A stretch of 22,927 bases of DNA from DASPMP01 sp035626995 (GCA_035626995.1 DASPMP010000021.1:1-22927), one strand, 5' to 3'; shown: positions 13,521 to 22,100, numbered from the stretch's first letter. Numbers and translations are program-made. Notes: generated by a model not told the origin, from the sequence alone.

Positions 13521-14324
13521 ATGAAGACTGTGACTCGTCTCGTCCTCGCTCTGGCGCTCCTCGCGCCCGTCGTCGCGGGATCCCTGGAAGCGCAGCGACG
13601 GACCGAACCCGACGCGTTCACCTGGTCGGGTCGCATCCCGAATGGACGCTGGATCACCATCCGGAACATGAATGGAACCGTGGACGTCTCGGCGTCCACG
13701 ACCGATCGCGTGGAAGTGACGGCAACGCGGACGACCCGTCGCGGCGATCCCGAATACGTGCGATTCGAGGTGAAGAAGTCTGGCGCCGGCGAGCAGGACG
13801 TTCTCGTGTGCGCGTTGTGGGGAGACAACGCCAACTGCGATGAAACCGGCTATCGCAGCCGCACCGACGGACGCCACGGCAACGAAGTCGTCGTCGCCTT
13901 TCATGTCCGGGTCCCTGCGGGCGTAAAGGTGGGCGCCTACAGCACGAATGGCGAAGTTCGGGTACGCGACGTCACCGCCGAAGTGGACGCCTCGACCACG
14001 AATGGTTCCGTCACGGTGACGACGTCCAGCGGTCCCGTGAACGCAAGCACGACCAATGGCAGCGTGCGGGCGATCATGGGGAATTTCGACATGAAATCGG
14101 ACATGACCTTCACGACGACGAATGGCTCGGTGATCGTCAGCTTTGCGGATGACCTCAACGCCGAAGTCGATCTCCGCACGGTCAATGGCCGGTTCTTGAG
14201 CGATTATCCCGTGACCATCAGTGGTCGCATCGACCCGCGCCGGCTGCGTGCGACGCTCGGCAAGGGTGGGCCGCGACTCCGCTTGTCGACCGTGAATGGC
14301 AACGTGGAGCTGCGACGTCGTTAA
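13521..14324 (+). CDS. Secreted DUF4097-type beta-repeat protein 3
   Basis: From ATG 13521, one base after the previous stop, the product is 267 residues. An upstream in-frame start at 13485 would bury the signal peptide and lie within the preceding gene, so I rejected it. The signal peptide reads KTVTRLVLALALLAPVVAGS and ends near LEAQ. The N-terminal domain has the same Cys pair as protein 2 (C97 and C106, pattern VCALWGDNANCDETGYR). The repeat part uses a different core, TNG or VNG (STNGEVRV, TTNGSVTV, TTNGSVRA, TTNGSVIV, TVNGRFLS, TVNGNVEL). It is the last gene of the sigma factor operon; the 110 bases after it hold only a weak hairpin. Confidence 0.87.
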   Translation: MKTVTRLVLALALLAPVVAGSLEAQRRTEPDAFTWSGRIPNGRWITIRNMNGTVDVSASTTDRVEVTATRTTRRGDPEYVRFEVKKSGAGEQDVLVCALWGDNANCDETGYRSRTDGRHGNEVVVAFHVRVPAGVKVGAYSTNGEVRVRDVTAEVDASTTNGSVTVTTSSGPVNASTTNGSVRAIMGNFDMKSDMTFTTTNGSVIVSFADDLNAEVDLRTVNGRFLSDYPVTISGRIDPRRLRATLGKGGPRLRLSTVNGNVELRRR

Positions 14325-14434
14325 GCCGCTGCTGGCCGAGAGCCGAGGGCCCAGGCTCGCCCGTGACTTCCGGGGTCGATGACCGTTTGTTTGAGTAGGA
14401 TTCCCTCGGACCTCACACCCAACGGAGCTCTTCA

Positions 14435-15124
14435 GTGACCGTACCGTTCAACGCACAGGCTGGCGCGATCCCGGCCGCACGAACCGGGGCGGAGCGCGCG
14501 ACACTCGTCCGGCGTACCTACGGCGTCGTTTTCGCCGGAGTCATCGTCACGATGATCGGCGTCGCGGTGGCGTTGTCGCAGCCGGCACTCCTGGCCCAGA
14601 GCGCGGCCCACCCTTTCATCACCTTTCTGCTCTTCTTCGGAGCACTGTTCGGTGCGCAGTTCCTCCACCGGACGTTCCCGCTGAACCTCGCGATGACGTT
14701 CCTCGCGACGTTCATCGCCGGTGTGTGGATGGCGCCCTTGCTGGTTTATTACAGCGCGCAGCAACCGGGCATCGTGCCGCAGGCCGGCCTGCTGACGCTG
14801 GCGACTTTCGGCGTGCTGACGCTGTACGCTGCCTTCAGCCGGCGTGACTTCAGTGCGTGGGGCGGCTTCTTCATGATCGGCGTTGTGGTGCTCATCGTGA
14901 CGTCGCTGCTCAACATGTGGTTCAGGAATGAAACGGCGTCGCTCTGGCTTGCTGCCGGCACGGTGTTCGTGTTCGGCGGACTACTGGTGTTCGACACGTG
15001 GCGCATCCTTCGAACGAATCGCTACGGTCCGGACGACTACGTTCCGGCGGCGATCTCGATCTACCTGGACCTGCTGAACATGTTCCTCGCGATCCTGCGA
15101 CTTCTTGGCGGTCGTCGCAGCTGA
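14435..15124 (+). CDS. Bax inhibitor-1/YccA family membrane protein
   Basis: This 229-residue protein has seven hydrophobic segments after a short hydrophilic N-terminus (about 30-50, 60-77, 84-105, 115-132, 141-158, 169-187 and 204-224). The family's two buried aspartates, which act as a pH-sensitive pair in the BsYetJ calcium-leak channel, are present as D187 (FDTWRIL) and D212 (YLDLLNMF). The product is likely an inner-membrane ion leak or quality-control protein. It starts with GTG at 14435 because GGAG lies seven bases upstream; no ATG fits. It is separated by 110 bases from the DUF4097 operon and is followed by a strong hairpin. Confidence 0.92.
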   Translation: MTVPFNAQAGAIPAARTGAERATLVRRTYGVVFAGVIVTMIGVAVALSQPALLAQSAAHPFITFLLFFGALFGAQFLHRTFPLNLAMTFLATFIAGVWMAPLLVYYSAQQPGIVPQAGLLTLATFGVLTLYAAFSRRDFSAWGGFFMIGVVVLIVTSLLNMWFRNETASLWLAAGTVFVFGGLLVFDTWRILRTNRYGPDDYVPAAISIYLDLLNMFLAILRLLGGRRS

Positions 15125-15143
15125 GCACTGCGTGAAAACACGA

Positions 15144-15173
15144 CGGGCGCGTCGCATCGCTGCGGCGCGCCCG
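15144..15173. terminator. Strong hairpin between convergent genes, probable bidirectional terminator
   Basis: Thirteen-base arms (15144-15156 and 15161-15173) pair completely with one G-U wobble around the four-base loop TCGC. On the + strand it follows the BI-1 stop by 20 bases but lacks a T-tract. On the minus strand, after the pterin dehydratase gene, it is followed within five bases by TTTT. It most likely ends both converging transcripts. Confidence 0.7.
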
Positions 15174-15192
15174 TGGTGCATCTGGGATCTCG

Positions 15193-15498
15193 TTACGCCG
15201 GATTCTTCTGCTCGAATCCCGCGGCCGTTTCGATTGCTTTGGCAAGATCGAAATCGCGTTGCGTGACGCCTCCCGCGTCGTGCGTCGACAGCGAGAAGGT
15301 GATGTTTGTGTACCGGATGTCGATGTCCGGGTGATGATTCATCCCGTCTGCGACTGCCGCCACCTGCTGGACGAACTTGATGCCGTCGGCAAAGCGGGCA
15401 AAGCTGTAGGTCTTGGTCAGCGTCTCGCCCTTGCGGGACCAGCCCGGAAGGGCGGTCAGGCTGCGCCGGATTTCAAGATCGGAAAGTTTGGTTTGCAT
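15193..15498 (-). CDS. 4a-hydroxytetrahydrobiopterin dehydratase (PCD/PhhB family)
   Basis: This 101-residue single-domain protein has the normal length for the family. It shows the family signature NHHPDIDIRYTNITFSLSTH with active-site H55, H56 and H73, W20 in the LPGW segment, and D82/D84 in the final helix. The enzyme dehydrates 4a-hydroxytetrahydropterin in the cycle that serves aromatic amino acid hydroxylases; in bacteria without such a hydroxylase it may act on molybdopterin-related pterins. No hydroxylase gene is present here. It is divergent from the radical SAM gene (85 bases between) and ends at the strong hairpin shared with the BI-1 gene. Confidence 0.93.
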   Translation of the reverse strand: MQTKLSDLEIRRSLTALPGWSRKGETLTKTYSFARFADGIKFVQQVAAVADGMNHHPDIDIRYTNITFSLSTHDAGGVTQRDFDLAKAIETAAGFEQKNPA

Positions 15499-15583
15499 GA
15501 GTTGAGGCGGATACTACAGGGAGACTGCCTGCTGGGCTAACCCCGGAGTTGCATTTCGGTTTCTGTTCGGTTAGCTCAAGATC

Positions 15584-16654
15584 ATGCAGGTTGGTTCGCT
15601 GTTCGATGCTCGTGCCGAAAAGGCCTTTACTCGCGCTGCCCTGCCGGTGATCGGAGAGCAGAAGGACATCCGGTATTACGGAACGCGCCCGCGTTCGGTG
15701 CTGAATGGTACGGATGTCACGGGGATGGGTTTCTGGTCGATCAATCCGTACGTGGGCTGCGCGTTTGGCTGCGCATACTGCTATGCGAGATACGCTCATC
15801 GTTACATGATCGAGCGCTCGGTCACGGCGCATCCGGAACAACGGGTCCTGCGCGATGCCTTTGAGAGTCTCCCGCCCTGGCTTGCATTCGAGCGGCAGAT
15901 CTTCGTGAAAGAGAACGCCGCCGAAGTATTGCGGCGCACATTGCGACACGGCTCGGACAAGCATCTCAACCTCCTCAAGGGTGAGGGGATCGGCATCGGC
16001 ACCGCCACCGATCCGTATCAACCAGCCGAGCGGAAATTCCGGATCACCCGTGGTGTGCTCGAAGTGCTCGCCGAGCACGAGGGGCTGCGTGCCTGGATCA
16101 TCACGAAAAGTCCGCTGGTCACGCGCGACATCGATCTCCTGCGTCGCATCTCGCGCCACAACACGATCAGCGTCCACATCTCCCTCATTACCATCGATCG
16201 TGAGCTGGCGCGTCGGCTCGAGCCGAGGGCGCCGACGCCCGAGTCGCGATTGCGGGCCCTGGCGAGGTTGCGGGAACACGGCATCGAGGCGGGCATCAAC
16301 GTGATGCCGGTGCTCCCGGGCATTACGGATCGCCCCGACCAGCTGGAGCCGTTGATCAAGGCCGTCTCCGAGGCGGGCGCCACGTACCTGAATGCGTGCG
16401 CGCTGCGGTTGCGGTCTGCCGCTCGACAGCGGTATCTGCCCTTCATCGAGAAAGAGTTTCCGGCGTTGGCGTCGCGGTACCGGTCGACGTATGCGCACAG
16501 CCATCACGCGGGCGATCGGTATCGCGAAGGACTGCACAGGTATTTCACGAAGGTTTGTGCGCGGTATGGAGTCCCGTTCGGTCGTGAGGATGACGAAGAC
16601 GAGGAGAATGAAGCAGAAAGCGCAGGAACAGAGCAGTTGGTGCTTGAATTCTGA
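15584..16654 (+). CDS. SPL-like radical SAM protein (PA0069/Rv2578c type)
   Basis: This 356-residue protein is of the group that resembles spore photoproduct lyase. The [4Fe-4S] cluster that cleaves S-adenosylmethionine is held by C59-x3-C63-x2-C66 (CAFGCAYCYAR). GIGTATDPYQPAE (about 136-148), ITKSPLVTRDIDLL and VHISLITID follow as in the family, and the C-terminal part has the conserved Cys/Arg segment LNACALRLRSAARQRYLPFI. The tail is acidic and unstructured. No photolesion partner is known for this subgroup; a role in nucleic-acid repair is a common guess. It lies just before the mutagenesis cassette but is cut off from it by a terminator. No clear ribosome-binding site is seen. Confidence 0.88.
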   Translation: MQVGSLFDARAEKAFTRAALPVIGEQKDIRYYGTRPRSVLNGTDVTGMGFWSINPYVGCAFGCAYCYARYAHRYMIERSVTAHPEQRVLRDAFESLPPWLAFERQIFVKENAAEVLRRTLRHGSDKHLNLLKGEGIGIGTATDPYQPAERKFRITRGVLEVLAEHEGLRAWIITKSPLVTRDIDLLRRISRHNTISVHISLITIDRELARRLEPRAPTPESRLRALARLREHGIEAGINVMPVLPGITDRPDQLEPLIKAVSEAGATYLNACALRLRSAARQRYLPFIEKEFPALASRYRSTYAHSHHAGDRYREGLHRYFTKVCARYGVPFGREDDEDEENEAESAGTEQLVLEF

Positions 16655-16684
16655 CTTAATAGTGTGTTGAAAATCTGTGGATAA

Positions 16685-16719
16685 AGCCGTCAACGAATAA
16701 CCGTTGACGGTTTGCTTTT
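16685..16719 (+). terminator. Intrinsic terminator of the radical SAM gene
   Basis: Perfect nine-base arms CCGTCAACG (16687-16695) and CGTTGACGG (16702-16710) surround the loop AATAAC and are followed directly by TTTGCTTTT. It lies 32 bases after the stop codon. This is the clearest rho-independent terminator in the window. Confidence 0.9.
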
Positions 16720-16777
16720 GCGGCAGCATGTTTTTGGTGTTTCTTCGGTACGCCTCTTGAGATGAACTGCTGCTGCC

Positions 16778-17545
16778 ATGGCTATTGCTCTTCGCCGCGA
16801 TTCCCAACTCGAAACGCTGCGCGCGTTGCTGCCGGCACCGCTGCCGGTCGCGCCGGGAATGCCGACGGGATTGGATGCGCTCGATCGGGCGCTTGCGTCA
16901 CGTGGATTGCCACGCGGTCGCCTCACGGAAGTCGTCGGTCCCACAGGCCGGTTGACGCTGATGCGCGAGGTCGTGCGGGCGACGTTGGGTCGTGGCGAAT
17001 GGGTGGCGTACATCGATGCATCGCGGACGCTGGCGCCCCGCGACTGGGCCGATCTCTCTGCGACTGGTTTCTGGATTGTGCGCCCGAAGGACATCGCGAA
17101 GGCGGCGTGGTGCGCGGACGTCCTGTTGCGCAGCGCGGGGTTCTCGCTCGTCGTGCTCGACTCCGCGCCTCCGATCTCACGCGCCGTGTCGGTGCGGCTC
17201 ATGGGACTCGCGCGTGAATCAGACGCCGCATTCGTGACGGTCAGCGCCGGCGATGCGAGCGCGACCCGCCTGGGCGGCGCGGTGCGATTACGCGTGAGCC
17301 GACGACGACAACGGTTGCGCATCGCCATCGAAAAGGGCGCGGAAGTCCGCGGAACCGCTGGTCGTCATCAACAAGTCGTGGAGGTGAGTTGTGCATACGG
17401 AGTGGCGCGTCGCTTGTGTTCGCATCCCGAGATTCCCGATCGGCGCGGTGCAGCGCGCACATCGTCTGGGAAAAACGGGCGCGGCCGGCGAGCAGCTACT
17501 CCTTCCTATGGAGGACACGACCGGGGGATGTTGCAGCACTGTTGA
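16778..17545 (+). CDS. imuA: ImuA, RecA-like factor of the mutagenesis cassette
   Basis: The product is 255 residues. The core (about 28-190) has a RecA/SulA-like fold: GLDALDRALASRGLPRGRLTE, then a degenerate Walker A loop GPTGRLTL (54-61) lacking the usual Lys-Ser/Thr, and a Walker B-like strand FSLVVLDSA (122-130). In systems studied, ImuA works with ImuB and DnaE2 in translesion synthesis after DNA damage. The recognisable domain stops near residue 190; the last 51 residues lie over the start of imuB in another frame and are basic and low complexity. A GAGATGA lies 13 bases before the ATG. The 123-base gap before it contains a terminator and a possible promoter. Confidence 0.85.
   Translation: MAIALRRDSQLETLRALLPAPLPVAPGMPTGLDALDRALASRGLPRGRLTEVVGPTGRLTLMREVVRATLGRGEWVAYIDASRTLAPRDWADLSATGFWIVRPKDIAKAAWCADVLLRSAGFSLVVLDSAPPISRAVSVRLMGLARESDAAFVTVSAGDASATRLGGAVRLRVSRRRQRLRIAIEKGAEVRGTAGRHQQVVEVSCAYGVARRLCSHPEIPDRRGAARTSSGKNGRGRRAATPSYGGHDRGMLQHC
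17380..17384 (+). promoter_or_regulatory. Ribosome-binding site that fixes the imuB start
   Basis: GGAGG lies six bases before the GTG at 17391 and inside the imuA frame. It is the strongest such site in this half of the window, and it supports an imuB start well inside imuA. Confidence 0.75.
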
Positions 17546-19154
17546 TGGGCCGGCCGCAGGCGACCGACGGCATGCGGAAACCTGCAGCAGTCACCGCCAG
17601 CGGCACTGGGACGATTCCCCGCTCGTTCTCACCGATGGCGCACCGAACCGGCCTCGTCTCCGCAGCGTGAGCGCCGCGGCCGCGCGGCATGGCGTGCGCG
17701 CAGGAATGACCCTGTCCGAAGGACGGGCGTTGTGTACCTCACTCGAGGTGCTGACGTGGGATGACGTTGCGATCCACACCGCCATCACCGCCGCAACAGC
17801 GGCATTCGTTCAGGTCAGTCCCCAGGTGTCGCCGGTCTCCGGGGCGCCGGGAATGTGGTGGATTGCCGCGTCCGGATTTGCGCTGGGCGGACCCAGCGCG
17901 GGCGGCGGTGGCGAACGCGCATTCGCGCAGGCACTGCTTGCGCTCGCGCAGACATGGCATCCGCAGGCTCGCGTCGCGATCGCGGACACCTGCGTGGCCG
18001 CGCGCGCGGCGACGTGGGCGGGCGCGTCATTCGACCGCGACGCGGGGCGCCGCAAGCTCATCACCATCGTCCGCCCGGGAGGCGATGCCGCCTATCTCGC
18101 CTCGGCGCCGCTCACGCTGCTGCCCATGGACCCGGAAATGCGCGATGCGCTGCACGCGCTGGGCATTCGCACCGTGGGCCAGTTTGCCACATTGCCCGCG
18201 GGTGACGTCGAACAGCGATGGGGCGATGAAGGACTCACCGCCTGGCGACTGTCGCACGGGGAAGATCCCAGGCGACCAGTGCTGGCACGCATCGCCGACC
18301 AGCCGTATGCCGAGATGGAATTGCCGGCGCCCGCGGCCACGATGGAACCGGTGCTGTTTCTGGTGCGCCCTGCCATTGAGAATCTCGTGGGCCAGCTCGT
18401 GTCCCAGGGACGCGCGATGGCGTCGATGGCCATCACGTTGACCCTCGACGATGCGCGTGGCGCATTGCCAAATGCGCCGGCGCACACCATCACGCGGGAG
18501 ATTCGCCTGCCGCGCGCGCTCGCGCGCCCGGTACCGCTCTTCGAGCGCTGTCGGGGATTGCTCGCCCGCTGGCCCCTCACAGCACCTGTGACCGCGGTCC
18601 GCGTCGCCGTGCTCCTCACCGCACCGCTGGCCGGCGAGCAGGGCAACCTTCTCAATACCAGCTGGAAGGATCCTGGCGCTGCCGACGCGGCTCTCGAGCG
18701 CGTGCGCGCGGAACTCGGGCCTGATGTGGTGGTCCGGCCGGAGTCGCGCGATGCATACGCGCCGGAACGCACCGGCGCCTGGCATGAGGATGGAGACGGC
18801 GCGTCAGGCGTCGCGCGTTCCGTGTCGTATGGGATGCACTCCAGCGAGCGCACCACACCGAGCACTGCCCTCGTCACCAACCACGCGCCGACCGACACCG
18901 CGACATCGATGCTGCGCCTGCTGGAATCCCCGGAAAAAGTCGAGGTGGATCGTGACTCCGCGCCTCGCCGGATTCACTGGCGCGGTCGCACGCTCGCCAT
19001 TGCGAGCGCGGTCGGGCCGGAACGGATGTCGGGCGACTGGTGGAACGATGGCTTCAGCCGCGATTACTGGCGCTGCGAAAGCGCCCAGGAATCCGGTGAC
19101 CTGATGCTCTACCGTGATGCTGCCGGGTGGTGGCTCCAGGGATGGTACGACTGA
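17391..19154 (+). CDS. imuB: ImuB, catalytically inactive Y-family polymerase homologue
   Basis: This 587-residue protein is a Y-family polymerase relative that acts as the bridge of the mutasome, linking ImuA and DnaE2 to the sliding clamp. The first strand reads VACVRIPRFP (7-16) where active enzymes have the metal-binding Asp, and WWIAASGF (156-163) stands where they have the Asp-Glu pair, so it should not polymerise. A helix-hairpin region follows (MRDALHALGIRTVGQFATLP), then the little finger. QGNLL (417-421) is at the position of the usual clamp-binding motif, in degenerate form. The C-terminal ImuB domain ends GPERMSGDWW...RDYW...LYRDAAGWWLQGWYD. Residues 26-76 are an insertion absent from typical members. 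Its GTG start overlaps imuA by 155 bases. Confidence 0.9.
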   Translation: MHTEWRVACVRIPRFPIGAVQRAHRLGKTGAAGEQLLLPMEDTTGGCCSTVDGPAAGDRRHAETCSSHRQRHWDDSPLVLTDGAPNRPRLRSVSAAAARHGVRAGMTLSEGRALCTSLEVLTWDDVAIHTAITAATAAFVQVSPQVSPVSGAPGMWWIAASGFALGGPSAGGGGERAFAQALLALAQTWHPQARVAIADTCVAARAATWAGASFDRDAGRRKLITIVRPGGDAAYLASAPLTLLPMDPEMRDALHALGIRTVGQFATLPAGDVEQRWGDEGLTAWRLSHGEDPRRPVLARIADQPYAEMELPAPAATMEPVLFLVRPAIENLVGQLVSQGRAMASMAITLTLDDARGALPNAPAHTITREIRLPRALARPVPLFERCRGLLARWPLTAPVTAVRVAVLLTAPLAGEQGNLLNTSWKDPGAADAALERVRAELGPDVVVRPESRDAYAPERTGAWHEDGDGASGVARSVSYGMHSSERTTPSTALVTNHAPTDTATSMLRLLESPEKVEVDRDSAPRRIHWRGRTLAIASAVGPERMSGDWWNDGFSRDYWRCESAQESGDLMLYRDAAGWWLQGWYD

Positions 19155-19162
19155 CCCGAGCC

Positions 19163-22100
19163 ATGACGCGCGGTCCGTCGTATGTGGAATTGCACTGTCA
19201 TTCGGCGTTCTCGATGCTCGATGGCGCTGCGCTTCCCGAAACCCTCGTCGAACGTGCGAAGGAGCTGGGGTACCCTGCCCTCGCGCTCACCGATCACGAT
19301 GAGCTGGGAGGCGCTGTCCGGTTCGCCCAGGCCGCCACGGAACATGGAATCGGCGCGATCATCGGGGCGGAGATCACGATTTCCGGTTCCCCGATCGCAC
19401 AGGCGCGTGCAGGATCGCATTCCACCCACCACCTGGTGCTGCTCGCCGAGACGCGCGAGGGCTACGGCAACCTCTCCACACTGATCACGCTTGCTCGCAT
19501 GCAGCAGTCGCGCGGCGAGCCGTGCGTGGACCTGGACACCGTGGCCCGTCATGCCTCGGGGCTGTTCGCGCTCACCGGATGCCCGCGGGGATGGGTACCC
19601 GCGCTTGTCGCTACCGGCGAGATGGATGCCGCCTGCGAAGCCACCGCCACGCTGCTGGACATCTTTGATCGCCGCGTCGCCATCGAATGCTGGGACCATG
19701 GGCTCCCGGAGGAACGCGACACCACCCGCCATCTCATCGATATCGCGCGCGCGCTCGACATCCCATGGGTGGTGACGAATGACGTGCACTACGCCCGCGC
19801 ACGCGACCGCATCGTGCACGACGTCCTCGCCTGCCTCAGGCACCAGCGCACCCTGGATGACATGGGGACGCGCCTGCGACCAAACGCCGAGTGGTACCTG
19901 AAGAGTGCGGCGCAGATGGCGCGACGCTGGCAGCATGCGCCGGACGGCATTCGCAATACGCTGATGATCGCCGAGCGCTGCACGTTCCGCATGGACCAGC
20001 TGTCGCCGACGCTTCCCGCGTTTCCGCTGCCACCGGGGGTCTCCGCCGACGAATATCTCGAGCGCCTCGTCGCCCAAGGCGCGGACGAACGCTGGGGACC
20101 ACCGTCCGCCGACACGGAAGCCGGGTCGGCGCAACGAACGCCGAAGCATGATGCGCAGCTGCGCCACGAGCTCGACCTCATCCGGAAGCTCGGCCTTGCC
20201 GGTTTTTTTCTCATCGTCTGGGATATCGTGCGGTTCGCGCGCCGCCGTGGCATTCTCTGCCAGGGACGGGGGTCGGCGGCCAATTCGGCCGTGTGCTTCT
20301 GCCTGGGGATCACCGCCGTCGATCCCATCAAGCTCGGCCTGCTCTTCGAACGCTTCCTCAGCGAAGATCGCAAGGAAGCGCCCGATATCGACGTGGACTT
20401 CGCGCATGAGGAGCGCGAGCACGTCCTGCAGTACGTCTACGACAAATACGGCCGCGAGCACGCCGCCATGGTGTGCGAGCAGATCACGTGGCGCGGGCGC
20501 AGCGCCGTCCGCGACGCGGCGCGTGTCCTCGGCTTCTCGGTCGAACAGGCCGACCGGCTGGCGACGCTGTCGGATCGCTTTTCTGCACGCGCGACTGCCG
20601 ACGCGCTGCGCGGCAAGCCAGACGCTGAAACCGCGCAGGATGCCGAGAGCGCCGCGCAGGAGGTGAATACCGTGATGGCGCGTGCCCTGGGACAACAGAT
20701 GATGGGAGGCACCGAGGCGAACACCCGGGCGCGTGAGGTCAAAGCCGCGGCACGCTCTTCCGGACCAAAGTGGGTCGATCCCACGCAGCAGTCACTGACG
20801 TCGTGGCACCGACCGATGCCAGCCGCGGGTTACGAGCCATCGGGAAGCGAGGCGGCCCACGATACAAAGCTGAATTACTGGGAAGACCCGCATGCAAAGC
20901 TGACACACAATGAACGTCGCAATCCCACGACGGCGTTTCGCGAGACGCAGTCGTCGAGCGGGATTCTCGAGCGTGCAGGACTGGATCCCCAGGACAAGCG
21001 CGTGCGTGTGCTTCCCGATCTCGTCGAGGGGCTGCACCAGCTGCCGCGACATCGCTCGATTCACGTCGGCGGGTTCGTCCTCACCGAAGAGCCGTTATCC
21101 ACGATCGTTCCCATCGAGCCGGCGTCCATGAAGGACCGGACGGTGATCCAGTGGGAAAAGGACGACCTGGATCCCGTCGGACTGGTGAAGATCGACTGCC
21201 TCGGCCTCGGCATGCTCACGCTGCTCCAGAAATGCATCACCTATGTGCGACAGACGCGTGGCATCACGATCGACCTGGCGCAGCTCGACATGACCGACCA
21301 GAACGTGTACGACGACTTGTGCGCGGCGGACACAATCGGCGTCTTCCAGGTCGAGAGCCGGGCGCAGATGAACACCCTTCCTCGCCTGAAGCCACGGTGC
21401 TTCTACGACCTCGTCGTCGAAGTGGCGATCATCCGCCCGGGTCCCATTCAGGGGGACATGGTGCACCCCTACCTGCGCCGGCGCGCAGGACTGGAGGAAG
21501 TGACGTATCCGCATCCGGCGCTGGAACCCATCCTCAAGCGCACGATGGGCGTGCCGCTGTTTCAGGAGCAGGGCATGCAGGTGGCAGTGGCCTGCGCGGG
21601 ATTCACGCCAGGAGAATCCGACCTGTTGCGAAAAGCGATGGGACACAAGCGCAGCCGGGAACGCATGTCGGCCATCTGCCAGAAGCTCATCGACGGCATG
21701 GCGGCGAACGGGATCCCGAAGGAAATCGCGATGCGGATCTACAACCAGATCAATGCATTCGCGGACTACGGATTTCCGGAATCACATGCGGCAAGCTTCG
21801 CACTGCTCGTCTACGCGTCCGCGTACCTGAAGCACTACTACGCACCGGAATTCACGGCGGCGATCCTCAACGCGCAGCCCATGGGATTCTACGCCCCCGG
21901 AACGATCATCGAGGACGCGAAGCGGCATGGCGTGCGTGTGCTGCCGATTGACATCCGGCATTCGCGGTGGGATCACACGCTGCAGCGGTCGAGGGCCGAG
22001 AACCAGAAGCCGCCATATCTCCGCCTCGGCATCCGGCTCGTCAACGGCCTGGGACCGAAAACGCAGGAGACCTACGAGCGCGCACGCGCCGCGGGGCGGT

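Noticed and set aside
11789..13834. A 681-codon open frame on the minus strand across the sigma factor operon's DUF4097 genes
   Set aside because: It is exactly antisense to three genes with signal peptides, repeats and coupled junctions. Its His/Ala/Asp-rich product is the mirror of the SGD-type repeats in GC-rich DNA, with no domain of its own.
11783..14324. Repeated short DNA strings resembling a repeat array
   Set aside because: The repeats are in frame and encode protein turns at irregular spacing; there are no constant repeats with unique spacers, so it is not a CRISPR array.
14340..14358. Hairpin GAGCC-N9-GGCTC after the third DUF4097 gene, considered as a terminator
   Set aside because: The arms are only five bases, the loop is nine bases and no T-tract follows. 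It may contribute, but I cannot support it as a terminator.
15473..16807. A 444-codon open frame on the minus strand over the radical SAM gene
   Set aside because: The + strand frame has an unmistakable radical SAM motif and a terminator; the minus frame runs through that terminator and has no recognisable feature.
19109..20695. A 528-codon open frame on the minus strand over the start of dnaE2
   Set aside because: It is the antisense of conserved PHP and polymerase motifs; the long opening is an effect of GC-rich codon use.
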